A stretch of 6,517 bases of DNA from an uncultured Parvimonas sp. (GTDB lineage Bacteria; Bacillota; Clostridia; Tissierellales; Peptoniphilaceae). Positions 1 through 6,478 of this stretch are shown here, in pieces (positions within the stretch are counted from its first letter, which is position 1; each line of letters opens with the position of its first letter). The stretch lies in assembly GCA_902470455.1 (NCBI GenBank), contig CABRGI010000043.1:1-6517 (forward strand), given 5' to 3'. The notes beneath the pieces were generated by a model. It was not told the origin of the DNA, ran no database searches, and worked only from the letters and a program-made list of their open reading frames with translations. The position numbers were made by a program, and so were the translations under genes.

Positions 1-1120
1 TTTTAATATCAAGAAGTTCAAGGAATATCATTTAATTTCTTTTGCTTATGCAGAAAATATTTTAGTTGTTGCAATTTTTATCGTAAATGACGGACTTGTA
101 GTTGACAGAAAGCATTTTATAGTTGAAAATATTTTGGATTTGGAGTTTGAAGAGTTATTTTCCAATGTTATTAGGCAATTTTACATAAGTCATCATAATA
201 AGGTGAAAGAAATTTATATTGATTATTCAGAGGAAAAATTTTTAAATGAGATTTCGTTATTCTTATCAAATATTTTCTCTGAAAATTCAATTTCTGTAAA
301 AAATCCTAAAAAAGGAATAAAATTCGACCAAATTAAGATTTTACAAAAAAATGCAAATGAAATTTTAACTAAACATATTTTTGACAGTAAAAATATAAAT
401 ATAAAATACTTACAAGCAATTAATTATCTTAAAAATATTTTAGAAATTGACAATCTAAATAGAATTGAATGTTATGATATTTCAAATATTTCTGGAGATT
501 TTAACGTCGGAAGTATGGTAGTCTATAAAAATGGTTTTAAGAGTTCTAAAGATTATAGAAAATTTAAGATAAAGACAGTTGTAGGGCAAGATGACTACTC
601 AAGTCATAGAGAAATGCTTACAAGAAGATTTAACAGATTTTTAGATGAAAAAATAAATTCGGTTGGAAGCAGTTTTTCTGAAATGCCTGACTTAATTTTA
701 ATGGACGGTGGAAAGGGACATGTAAATGTAGCAAAGGAAGTTCTTTTGGAGAAAAATTTAGACGTTCCTGTTATAGGACTTGTTAAAAATGATAAGCATA
801 GGACTAAAGGAATAATTTTTGAAGATAATTATATCGAATTGGATATAAATACTAATATATACAGGTTTTTATTTGATATTCAAGAAGAAGTTCATAGATT
901 TGCCATAAATTATCATAGAAGTTTACAGAATAAGAAATTACAAAATTCTATTCTTGATGAAATAAAAGGTGTTGGAGAAATAAAAAAGATTAAACTATTA
1001 TCACATTTTGGAAGTATTTCTGCAATAAAAAAGGCAAGTATAGAAGAACTTCTTATGGTTGATAAAATGGATAAGAAAACCGCAAAAAATATTTTTGAAT
1101 TTTTTAATAATGAGGGATAA
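1..1120 (+). CDS. uvrC: UvrABC system protein C, C-terminal part (5' end outside the window)
   Basis: UvrC is the dual-incision nuclease of cytoplasmic nucleotide excision repair, acting with UvrA and UvrB. The frame is open from base 2 to the window edge, so the gene starts upstream; about 372 residues of a protein usually near 600 are visible. The N-terminal GIY-YIG nuclease and UVR motif are therefore not seen. The RNase H-like 5'-incision domain is present: CYDISN (Asp codon 476-478), YRKFKIKTV, GQDDY, MDGGKGH, KHRTKGI and EEVHRFAINYHR. These supply the three Asp and one His expected from E. coli D399, D438, D466 and H538, so the active site looks intact. A helix-hairpin-helix region follows (LDEIKGVGEIKKIKLL onward, to the C-terminus) for DNA binding. 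A TTG at 134 is internal, since recognisable UvrC sequence precedes it. hprK begins one base after the stop. Confidence 0.96.
   Translation, partial: FNIKKFKEYHLISFAYAENILVVAIFIVNDGLVVDRKHFIVENILDLEFEELFSNVIRQFYISHHNKVKEIYIDYSEEKFLNEISLFLSNIFSENSISVKNPKKGIKFDQIKILQKNANEILTKHIFDSKNINIKYLQAINYLKNILEIDNLNRIECYDISNISGDFNVGSMVVYKNGFKSSKDYRKFKIKTVVGQDDYSSHREMLTRRFNRFLDEKINSVGSSFSEMPDLILMDGGKGHVNVAKEVLLEKNLDVPVIGLVKNDKHRTKGIIFEDNYIELDINTNIYRFLFDIQEEVHRFAINYHRSLQNKKLQNSILDEIKGVGEIKKIKLLSHFGSISAIKKASIEELLMVDKMDKKTAKNIFEFFNNEG
1112..1116 (+). promoter_or_regulatory. Ribosome binding site that sets the hprK start
   Basis: GAGGG sits five bases before ATG 1122 and overlaps the last codons of uvrC. It supports ATG 1122 over the in-frame ATG at 1110 and the start at 1059. 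Its position inside uvrC suggests translation of hprK is coupled to uvrC termination at 1120. Confidence 0.75.
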
Positions 1121-1121
1121 T

Positions 1122-2054
1122 ATGAAAAAAAGTGTTCTGCTAAAAGACTTAGTTGAAAAACTTGGACTTGAGATTGTATATAAGAGTGATGATTATGATA
1201 AAATAGAAATTGATTTTAATGAAGTTAATAGACCGGGTCTTCAATTATGTGGCTTTTTTGATAATTTCGCATATAAAAGAATTCAAATAATCGGTCAGCC
1301 TGAGCATGAATATTATAATAAATATTTACCATTTGACGAAAGAAGAAATATTTTTGATAAAATTTTTTCTTATTCTATTCCAGCTTTGATTTACAGTTAT
1401 GGAATTAGCATACCTTATGAAGTCTTTTCTTTGGCAAAAAAACATAATAGGACGCTTTTAAGAGTAGATTATGGGACTACAAAGCTTATTTCTAAAATGA
1501 ATGTTTTTTTGGAATTTGCTTTAAGTGAAGAAATTAGAATTCATGGCGGATTACTAGAAGTATTCGGTATGGGAATTTTGATTATTGGAAAAAGTAGCAT
1601 AGGTAAAAGTGAAACTGCCTTAGAGCTTATAGCTCGCGGTCATAGATTGGTAGCTGATGATGCAGTAAATATAAAAAAAATTGATAACAAATTATATGGG
1701 GATTCCCCTGAGAATATTAGGCACTTTTTAGAAATTAGAGGGTTAGGAATTTTAGATATTGAAAGATTATATGGTTCTGGAGCTATAAAAAGATCTACTG
1801 AAATAGATTTTGTAATTGAACTTGAAAATTGGGTAGAAGACAAAGAATATGATAGATTAGGGCTTGATGATAATTTTAAAAATATATTGGGGATTGAACT
1901 TCCGTATATTGTAATTCCGGTAAAGCCCGGTAGGAATATAGCTTTAATTGTTGAGGTTGCAGCAAGAAATATGCGTCAAAAGATGTATGGATATAATGCT
2001 GCAGAAGAACTAAATAGGCGAATAATGGAAGAAATAAAAAACAAATCAAATTAG
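1122..2054 (+). CDS. hprK: HPr kinase/phosphorylase
   Basis: Bifunctional cytoplasmic enzyme that phosphorylates and dephosphorylates HPr of the phosphotransferase system on a serine (Ser46 in B. subtilis), controlling catabolite repression. The product is 310 aa, the usual family length. An N-terminal substrate-like domain (about 1-125) is followed by the kinase core: RIHGG with His141, P-loop GKSSIGKS (156-163), LVADDAV with Asp179-Asp180, signature LEIRGLGILD (203-212) and the C-terminal PVKPGRN (266-272). ATG 1122 is chosen because GAGGG lies five bases upstream and the protein then begins MKKSVLLKDL as expected; earlier in-frame starts (1059, 1110) lie inside uvrC and add a non-family sequence. 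The P-loop differs from the common GDSGIGKS by Ser at its fourth position, but the core GKS is kept. murB follows after 10 nt. Role by family; regulation in this organism is unknown. Confidence 0.97.
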   Translation: MKKSVLLKDLVEKLGLEIVYKSDDYDKIEIDFNEVNRPGLQLCGFFDNFAYKRIQIIGQPEHEYYNKYLPFDERRNIFDKIFSYSIPALIYSYGISIPYEVFSLAKKHNRTLLRVDYGTTKLISKMNVFLEFALSEEIRIHGGLLEVFGMGILIIGKSSIGKSETALELIARGHRLVADDAVNIKKIDNKLYGDSPENIRHFLEIRGLGILDIERLYGSGAIKRSTEIDFVIELENWVEDKEYDRLGLDDNFKNILGIELPYIVIPVKPGRNIALIVEVAARNMRQKMYGYNAAEELNRRIMEEIKNKSN

Positions 2055-2064
2055 GTGGAAAAAT

Positions 2065-2952
2065 ATGTTATTTAATAAATTAAATTGCGTTGTAAGATAT
2101 GATGAACCTTTAAAAAATCATACAACGTTTAAAATAGGCGGTAATTGTATAGCTTTAATTGAACCTAGAGAAGTTTCCGATATTATTGAAGCTATAAAAA
2201 TATGTAGAGAAAATAATATTAAATTTTTTGTAATTGGAAATGGATCAAATTTACTTGTTCCGGATGAAGGTTATAATGGAGTTATAATAAAATTAAAGAG
2301 TGAATTTTCAACAATAAAAGTTGAAGGTGAATATTTGATAGTTAATGCAGGAGCAAAGCTATCTGAAGTTTATCCTATAGCTTATGAAAATTCTTTAACA
2401 GGATTTGAATTTGCTTCAGGAATTCCGGGAACAATAGGCGGAGCAATATTTATGAATGCAGGAGCCTATGGTGGTGAAATGAAAGATATCGTTGAATCTG
2501 TTGAAGTTTTAGATTTAGATAATTTTGAGTTGAAGCAATTGAATAACGAAGATTTAGACTTTTCTTACAGAAAAAGTATAATTCAAAGAAAAAATTATAT
2601 CGTTACAAGCATAAAATTAAAATTAAAAAAGGGAAATAAAGAAGAAATAAATGCTGTCTATGAAGATTTAAGAGATAGACGAAATTCAAAACAACCATTA
2701 AATTTTGGATCAGCAGGAAGTACATTTAAAAGACCTGAAGGACATTTTGCATCAAAATTAATAGAAGATGCCGGACTTAAAGGATATCATATTAATGATG
2801 CATGGGTTTCAGAAAAACATTCAGGTTTTATTGTTAATAAAGGAAATGCAAGCTATAAAGAAGTTATGGAACTTATAGAATATGTTCAAAAAGTAGTTTT
2901 TGAAAAATTTGGTGTTAAGTTGGAAACAGAAGTAAAAATTTTAAAGGATTAG
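2065..2952 (+). CDS. murB: UDP-N-acetylenolpyruvoylglucosamine reductase
   Basis: FAD-dependent cytoplasmic enzyme that reduces UDP-GlcNAc-enolpyruvate with NADPH to UDP-MurNAc, the second committed step of peptidoglycan precursor synthesis. The 295-residue length fits the Gram-positive type. FAD-domain motifs are NHTTFKIGG (18-26), GNGSNLLV (58-65) and ASGIPGTIGGAIFMNAGAYG (117-136). Catalytic residues expected from E. coli MurB are visible: Tyr168-Arg169 in SYRKS, the proton-donor Ser219 in GSAGSTFKRP, and Glu289 in LETEVKIL near the end. The substrate-binding region GLKGYHINDAWVSEKHSGF is also typical. ATG 2065 has AGGTGG at 2053-2058, overlapping the hprK stop, and the protein reaches its expected N-terminus there. 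It lies 10 nt after hprK and 3 nt before rapZ. Confidence 0.97.
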   Translation: MLFNKLNCVVRYDEPLKNHTTFKIGGNCIALIEPREVSDIIEAIKICRENNIKFFVIGNGSNLLVPDEGYNGVIIKLKSEFSTIKVEGEYLIVNAGAKLSEVYPIAYENSLTGFEFASGIPGTIGGAIFMNAGAYGGEMKDIVESVEVLDLDNFELKQLNNEDLDFSYRKSIIQRKNYIVTSIKLKLKKGNKEEINAVYEDLRDRRNSKQPLNFGSAGSTFKRPEGHFASKLIEDAGLKGYHINDAWVSEKHSGFIVNKGNASYKEVMELIEYVQKVVFEKFGVKLETEVKILKD

Positions 2953-2955
2953 ATT

Positions 2956-3825
2956 ATGGAAGCAGTTATAATTACAGGAATGAGTGGAGCAGGAAAGACC
3001 TTGGCATTAAACCATTTTGAAGATATGGGTTATTATTGTATGGAAAATCTCCCTCCAAAATTTATTGTAGATTTTGTTGAATTAATTAATAATTCTACAA
3101 AGTCTATAGAAAAGTTAGCGATAGTTATTGATGTTAGAGCAAGATTTTTTGAAGATTTATCAGAAACAATTCAAAATTTGAAAAAAATGGACTGTGAACT
3201 TAAAGTTTTATTTTTAGATGCAAGTAATAGAACTTTAATAAATAGATATAAGGAATTAAGACGTCCTCATCCGGTAAATCCAAATGGAGCTTTGTCAGAT
3301 TCCATAGAATTGGAAAGAGAGATGCTTAATGATATAAAAGAAAAATCTGATATAATCATAGATACTACAAGACTTTCTGCTACTACAAGACTTTCTGCTA
3401 CAAGTTTTAAAAGTAAATTGAATTCAATTTTTTTCAATGGGAACAAAAAAGATTTAGTTATAAATATAGAATCATTTGGATTTAGAAATGGAATTTTGGT
3501 TGAAGCGGATTTGATTTTTGACGTTAGATTTTTACCTAATCCTTATTATATTGAAGAGCTTAAAAAATTAAATGGAACAGATGAAGAAATCCAAAATTAT
3601 GTGATGAGCTTTGATGATTCAAAGATATTTTTATATAAGGTTGTTGATTTATTGGAGTTCTTAATACCTAAATATAAGGTTGAAGGAAAAAATATGTTGA
3701 CTATTGGAGTTGGCTGTACCGGTGGTAAACATCGTTCTGTTTGTTTAGCTGAAAAAATTTATTCTGAACTTAAAAAAGAACATTCTAATATAAATATTTC
3801 TCATAGGGACGAAAGACTATGGTAG
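2956..3825 (+). CDS. rapZ: RNase adapter/nucleotide-binding protein RapZ (YvcJ family)
   Basis: RapZ/YvcJ proteins bind nucleotides; E. coli RapZ senses glucosamine-6-phosphate and steers the small RNA GlmZ to RNase E, while the B. subtilis homologue YvcJ has NTPase activity with a less defined role. The 289-residue product has an N-terminal P-loop GMSGAGKT (8-15) with ENLPP close behind, and a C-terminal domain containing FGFRNG, DVRFLPNPYY and the family hallmark GCTGGKHRSV (253-262), ending in HRDERLW. ATG 2956 is preceded by AAAGGA (2943-2948). The linker between domains carries a six-residue direct duplication, TTRLSA at 137-142 and again at 143-148, from an 18-bp tandem repeat; without it the protein would be 283 aa. 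Its end overlaps yvcK by 7 nt. Family assignment is firm; the RNA-adapter role in this organism is inference, and glmZ-type RNA is not known in Firmicutes. Confidence 0.95.
   Translation: MEAVIITGMSGAGKTLALNHFEDMGYYCMENLPPKFIVDFVELINNSTKSIEKLAIVIDVRARFFEDLSETIQNLKKMDCELKVLFLDASNRTLINRYKELRRPHPVNPNGALSDSIELEREMLNDIKEKSDIIIDTTRLSATTRLSATSFKSKLNSIFFNGNKKDLVINIESFGFRNGILVEADLIFDVRFLPNPYYIEELKKLNGTDEEIQNYVMSFDDSKIFLYKVVDLLEFLIPKYKVEGKNMLTIGVGCTGGKHRSVCLAEKIYSELKKEHSNINISHRDERLW
3363..3401 (+). repeat. 18-bp in-frame tandem duplication inside rapZ
   Basis: The unit ACTACAAGACTTTCTGCT occurs twice head to tail (3364-3381 and 3382-3399). The period-18 identity runs from 3363 to 3401 with no mismatch, about 2.2 copies. 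It encodes TTRLSA twice, then Thr-Ser-Phe, and keeps the reading frame. Perfect identity at all codon positions implies a recent slippage duplication or an active length variant. Confidence 0.97.
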
Positions 3826-4790
3826 AAGATCCAAAAATTGTAACCATAGGTGGAGGAACGGGAAGTTCAACCATTCTTAAAGGTTTAAAAAAATATTTTA
3901 CAGATATTACTGCAATTGTAACCGTAGCTGATGATGGTGGAAGTTCCGGAATGTTAAGAGATGATTTAGGTGTTATTCCACCGGGAGATATCAGAGCTTG
4001 TTTGATTTCTCTTGCAAATACAGAAAAATCAATGGAAAGATTGATGAAATATAGATTTAAAGAGGGAAATTTAAAGGGACAAAGTTTTGGAAATTTATTC
4101 TTAGTAGCGATGGCTGATATATATAAGGATTTTATGCTAGGAATACAAGAAACTTCAAATATTTTAGCAATAACCGGTAAAGTTTTACCTGTTACTTTGG
4201 ATAATATAAAATTATTTGCAGAACTTGAAAACGGAGAAATAATTGAGGGTGAAAGTAATATAACAGCCTTAAATTTGGAAGATGAAAATAGCAGTAGAAT
4301 AAATAGAGTTTTCATTTCTCCAAAATTTGCAAAACCACTTAATGAAGTTGTATATGAAATTTACAATTCAGATGTAATTTTGATAGGTCCCGGAAGTTTA
4401 TACACTTCTGTAATTCCTAATTTGTTGATTTCTGAAATAAGTGAAGCATTAACTAATACAAAGGCAAAAATTTGCTTTATTTTGAACGTAGTTAATCAAT
4501 CTACAGAAACCCATGATTATAAGGTTGTCGATCATTTAAATGCAATTTACAAGCATTGTGAAGGAATTAGAATTGATACTATTATAGTAAATAATGAAAT
4601 AATTCCAGAAGATGTAGATTTAAAATATAAAAGAAAAAGTGCAAGTCAATTATTATTAAGTGATGACGAAAGAAAATATTTACAAAAATTAAACATTAGA
4701 ATTTTAGAAGATAATTTAGTAAGTAAATCTTCAGGATATTCAAGACATAATGAAGATAAACTTGCAAGATTGATTTTAGAAAATTTTTAA
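3819..4790 (+). CDS. yvcK: YvcK/CofD-like protein (gluconeogenesis factor)
   Basis: YvcK is a Rossmann-like CofD-fold protein. In B. subtilis it is needed for growth on gluconeogenic carbon sources and for normal cell shape, and it binds UDP-GlcNAc. The 323-residue product is full length for the family. Visible motifs are the N-terminal IGGGTGSS (10-17), TVADDGGSSGMLRDDLG (35-51), PPGDIRACLISLAN (54-67), FGNLFL, LIGPGSLYTSVIPNLL, and NVVNQSTETHDY with DHLNAIYKHCEG. ATG 3819 has AGGGA at 3805-3809 and overlaps the end of rapZ by 7 nt (ATGGTAG), which suggests translational coupling. The C-terminus looks complete, so the break in gene order lies after its stop. In most Firmicutes the next gene is whiA; here it is not. 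Confidence 0.96.
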   Translation: MVEDPKIVTIGGGTGSSTILKGLKKYFTDITAIVTVADDGGSSGMLRDDLGVIPPGDIRACLISLANTEKSMERLMKYRFKEGNLKGQSFGNLFLVAMADIYKDFMLGIQETSNILAITGKVLPVTLDNIKLFAELENGEIIEGESNITALNLEDENSSRINRVFISPKFAKPLNEVVYEIYNSDVILIGPGSLYTSVIPNLLISEISEALTNTKAKICFILNVVNQSTETHDYKVVDHLNAIYKHCEGIRIDTIIVNNEIIPEDVDLKYKRKSASQLLLSDDERKYLQKLNIRILEDNLVSKSSGYSRHNEDKLARLILENF

Positions 4791-4798
4791 ATTATAAA
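4770..4798 (+). promoter_or_regulatory. Possible sigma-A-like promoter before the radical SAM/ABC block
   Basis: TTGATT (4770-4775) and TATAAA (4793-4798) are separated by 17 nt, close to the TTGACA-N17-TATAAT ideal (4/6 and 5/6 matches). A transcript would start near 4805, only about 11 nt before ATG 4816. In DNA this A/T-rich such matches arise often by chance, and readthrough from yvcK is an equal alternative for expressing the downstream exporter genes. Confidence 0.22.
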
Positions 4799-4809
4799 AA
4801 TTTTTATAA
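4792..4809. repeat. Perfect 18-nt A/T palindrome at the operon junction
   Basis: TTATAAAAATTTTTATAA reads identically on both strands and fills most of the 25-nt gap between the yvcK stop and ATG 4816. It contains only A and T, so a hairpin would be weak and a terminator role is unlikely. Its place exactly where conserved gene order ends makes it a candidate rearrangement scar or protein-binding site, but chance is possible given the base composition. Confidence 0.6.
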
Positions 4810-4815
4810 CTTAGA

Positions 4816-5535
4816 ATGATAAAATTTAGATTGGGCTTTCTCCCAATTTTAAACAAAAGTAATTATAAATTGATTATAGATGAGTTGGATAATTTTTTTG
4901 ATTTGGGAGTACATAACTTTTCCGTTAATTATTTTTTACCATCTGGTCGAGGTCGATTCTCAGACCTAAGATTATCATCAGAGGAAATGTTTTATACATA
5001 TAAAAGTATTCTAGACAAATTGGCTAACAAATTAAAAAAAGATAATATATTGATATTTGAGAAAAATATGTATTATTTTATAAAAAAGATGATAACTAAA
5101 AAAAATTCTTACATGTGTATGTCTTCCCCTTGTGGAGCTGGAATTTCACAGTTTCCTTTGTCTAGCGATGGAAACATTTATCCTTGTGCGGATTTTTGTG
5201 AAGATAAAAAATTTTCGTATGGAAGTGTTAAAGAAGATTTTTGGGATAATATGTTAAATAATCAGACATGGAAAGAATTAAGGTATAATTATAAAAATAA
5301 TATACTTGAATGTAAGTTATGTGAATTTAATAAAGAATGTTCAGCTTGTTGTTCTGCAAGAAGTTATTATAATAATTCAAAAATTAAATCTATAGATCCA
5401 GTATGTGAGTTTAACAAATTAATGATTGTTTTTTTGCGAGAAGAATTATCCAAAAAAGGAGATATTTACTTTTGGTGGAATAGTTTGAATACTACTTTAA
5501 GTTTGAGAGGAGATAAATTTGGAAAATATAATTAA
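4816..5535 (+). CDS. 5'-truncated radical SAM/SPASM peptide maturase (probable gene remnant)
   Basis: Full-length relatives use SAM and Fe-S clusters to modify ribosomally made peptides. Only the C-terminal half is here. Residues 1-47 match the middle of the radical SAM barrel (FRLGFLPILNKSNYK, then GVHNFSVNYFLPSGRGR), so the N-terminal barrel with the CxxxCxxC SAM-cluster motif is absent. The SPASM region is complete: Cys106-x12-Gly-x4-Cys124, Cys128, then Cys166-x2-Cys169-x5-Cys175-x3-Cys179 (Cys178 also present) and Cys197 in DPVCEF, the pattern expected for two auxiliary 4Fe-4S clusters. At 239 aa it is well below the usual 370-480. The in-frame stop at 4807 prevents upstream extension, and ATG 4816 has no Shine-Dalgarno-like sequence. 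It overlaps the ABC ATPase gene by 17 nt, typical of maturase-exporter operons. Without the catalytic half it cannot act as a radical SAM enzyme; a split enzyme or a misjoined assembly are alternatives. Peptide class and substrate are not identifiable. Confidence 0.82.
   Translation: MIKFRLGFLPILNKSNYKLIIDELDNFFDLGVHNFSVNYFLPSGRGRFSDLRLSSEEMFYTYKSILDKLANKLKKDNILIFEKNMYYFIKKMITKKNSYMCMSSPCGAGISQFPLSSDGNIYPCADFCEDKKFSYGSVKEDFWDNMLNNQTWKELRYNYKNNILECKLCEFNKECSACCSARSYYNNSKIKSIDPVCEFNKLMIVFLREELSKKGDIYFWWNSLNTTLSLRGDKFGKYN
5505..5513 (+). promoter_or_regulatory. Strong ribosome binding site for the ABC ATPase, fixing a TTG start
   Basis: GAGAGGAGA contains AGGAG (5508-5512) six bases before TTG 5519. 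It lies inside the end of the radical SAM frame, so the ATPase can be translated independently or coupled to it. No ATG in this frame gives a full-length ABC domain, which supports TTG as the start. Confidence 0.8.
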
Positions 5536-6478
5536 AGTTAATAATCTTTCAAAGACTTATAGATATAATAATATATTTTTAAATGCTGTTAATGACATAT
5601 CTTTTAATATAAAAAAAGGAGAGTGTGTTGGATACATAGGTAAAAATGGATCGGGGAAAACTACAACTTTAAGAATATTATCAGGTATAATACATCCTTC
5701 AGAAGGAAATGTTGTAGTTGATGGAAAAGTGCCGTATTTAGAGAGAGTTAATCATGTTAAAAATATAGGAATAATGTTTGGTAATAAGCCTCAACTTTGG
5801 CCGGAGCTTTCTCCTAATGAGGCTTTCCATATATTAAGGGATATATATGAAGTTGAAAAGAAGTTATTTAAACAAAATTTTGAAGAAATAGTTTTTATGT
5901 TAGGACTAGAAGAATTAGTAAATAAACCTTTAAGAAAAATGAGTTTAGGACAAAGAATAAAATGCGAAATAGCTTCAATATTTTTACATAATCCAAGTAT
6001 AATTTTTTTAGATGAACCAACAATTGGACTTGATATAGAAACAAAAGAAAAAATAAAGAAGTTTATAAAATTTTTGAATTCGGAAAAAAATGTAACGGTA
6101 TTATTTACATCTCATGATTTAAATGATATTTCAGACGTATGTAAAAGAATTATCATCATAGATTCTGGAAAAATAATAGAAGATAATACTACTGAGGGTA
6201 TAGTTGAAAAATATGGTAAAAATAGAATTATAGAATTCAAAAATTTACAGCATGAAACGAAATTAGAGATGATTTCAATAGTTAAAAAATTGGATTCATA
6301 TTGTAAAATTATATACGAAGGTAAAAATGAATTACATATAACTATTAGAAACAGCAAAAATACTTCATTAGTTTTACATGATTTACTTTTTGACACAAAT
6401 ATAGAGATTAATTTTAGAGAATGTAGTTTTGAAGACTCTATTTATAAAATTTTTACTGGTAAGGAGAAATCAGAATGA
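5519..6478 (+). CDS. ABC-2-type transporter ATP-binding protein (COG4586-like exporter ATPase)
   Basis: Cytoplasmic ATPase subunit of an ABC-2-type exporter. The 319-residue product has Walker A GKNGSGKTT (41-49), signature MSLGQRIK (141-148), Walker B IIFLDEPTIGLD with Asp165-Glu166, and the H-loop TSHDLNDI with His199. The stretch GIMFGNKPQLWPELSPNEAF and the phrase SLGQR-DEPTIGLD-SHDLNDI resemble the COG4586 group that pairs with DUF990-type permeases. About 90 C-terminal residues after 228 form an accessory domain. At the position of the Q-loop glutamine (commonly FGQ in this group) there is Asn89, with Gln92 nearby. It starts at TTG with a strong ribosome binding site and overlaps the upstream gene by 17 nt and the downstream gene by 4 nt (ATGA). 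The context suggests peptide export, but the substrate is unknown; antibiotic or lipid export is also possible. Confidence 0.92.
   Translation: MENIIKVNNLSKTYRYNNIFLNAVNDISFNIKKGECVGYIGKNGSGKTTTLRILSGIIHPSEGNVVVDGKVPYLERVNHVKNIGIMFGNKPQLWPELSPNEAFHILRDIYEVEKKLFKQNFEEIVFMLGLEELVNKPLRKMSLGQRIKCEIASIFLHNPSIIFLDEPTIGLDIETKEKIKKFIKFLNSEKNVTVLFTSHDLNDISDVCKRIIIIDSGKIIEDNTTEGIVEKYGKNRIIEFKNLQHETKLEMISIVKKLDSYCKIIYEGKNELHITIRNSKNTSLVLHDLLFDTNIEINFRECSFEDSIYKIFTGKEKSE

Noticed and set aside
134..136. TTG as a start for UvrC
   Set aside because: The same frame is open to the window edge and encodes typical UvrC sequence before this codon, so it is internal.
1059..1121. Longer N-terminus for HprK starting inside uvrC (1059 or ATG 1110)
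   Set aside because: The extra residues are the uvrC coding sequence read in another frame and do not resemble HprK; ATG 1122 has a well-placed GAGGG and gives the standard 310-aa length.
1640..1843. Antisense open frame within hprK
   Set aside because: Short, no motif, lies wholly over the conserved kinase core.
3785..4315. Antisense open frame of 176 codons across yvcK
   Set aside because: It mirrors a well-conserved gene, is rich in Ser/Leu/Ile as expected from reversed A/T-rich codons, and shows no recognisable domain.
4791..4815. A precursor peptide gene for the maturase
   Set aside because: The gap is only 25 nt and no small Cys-rich or leader-like frame with a ribosome binding site is visible anywhere in the window.
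4828..4850. Hairpin ATTGGG-CTTTCT-CCCAAT followed by TTTT, resembling a small terminator or attenuator
   Set aside because: The stem is short and the U-run is only four before AAAC; the bases encode the conserved barrel segment LGFLPIL, so coding constraint explains them. An RNA 3'-end map would settle it.
6112..6396. Antisense open frame within the ABC ATPase gene
   Set aside because: Low-complexity hydrophobic translation of the reverse strand of a real gene; no supporting start signal.
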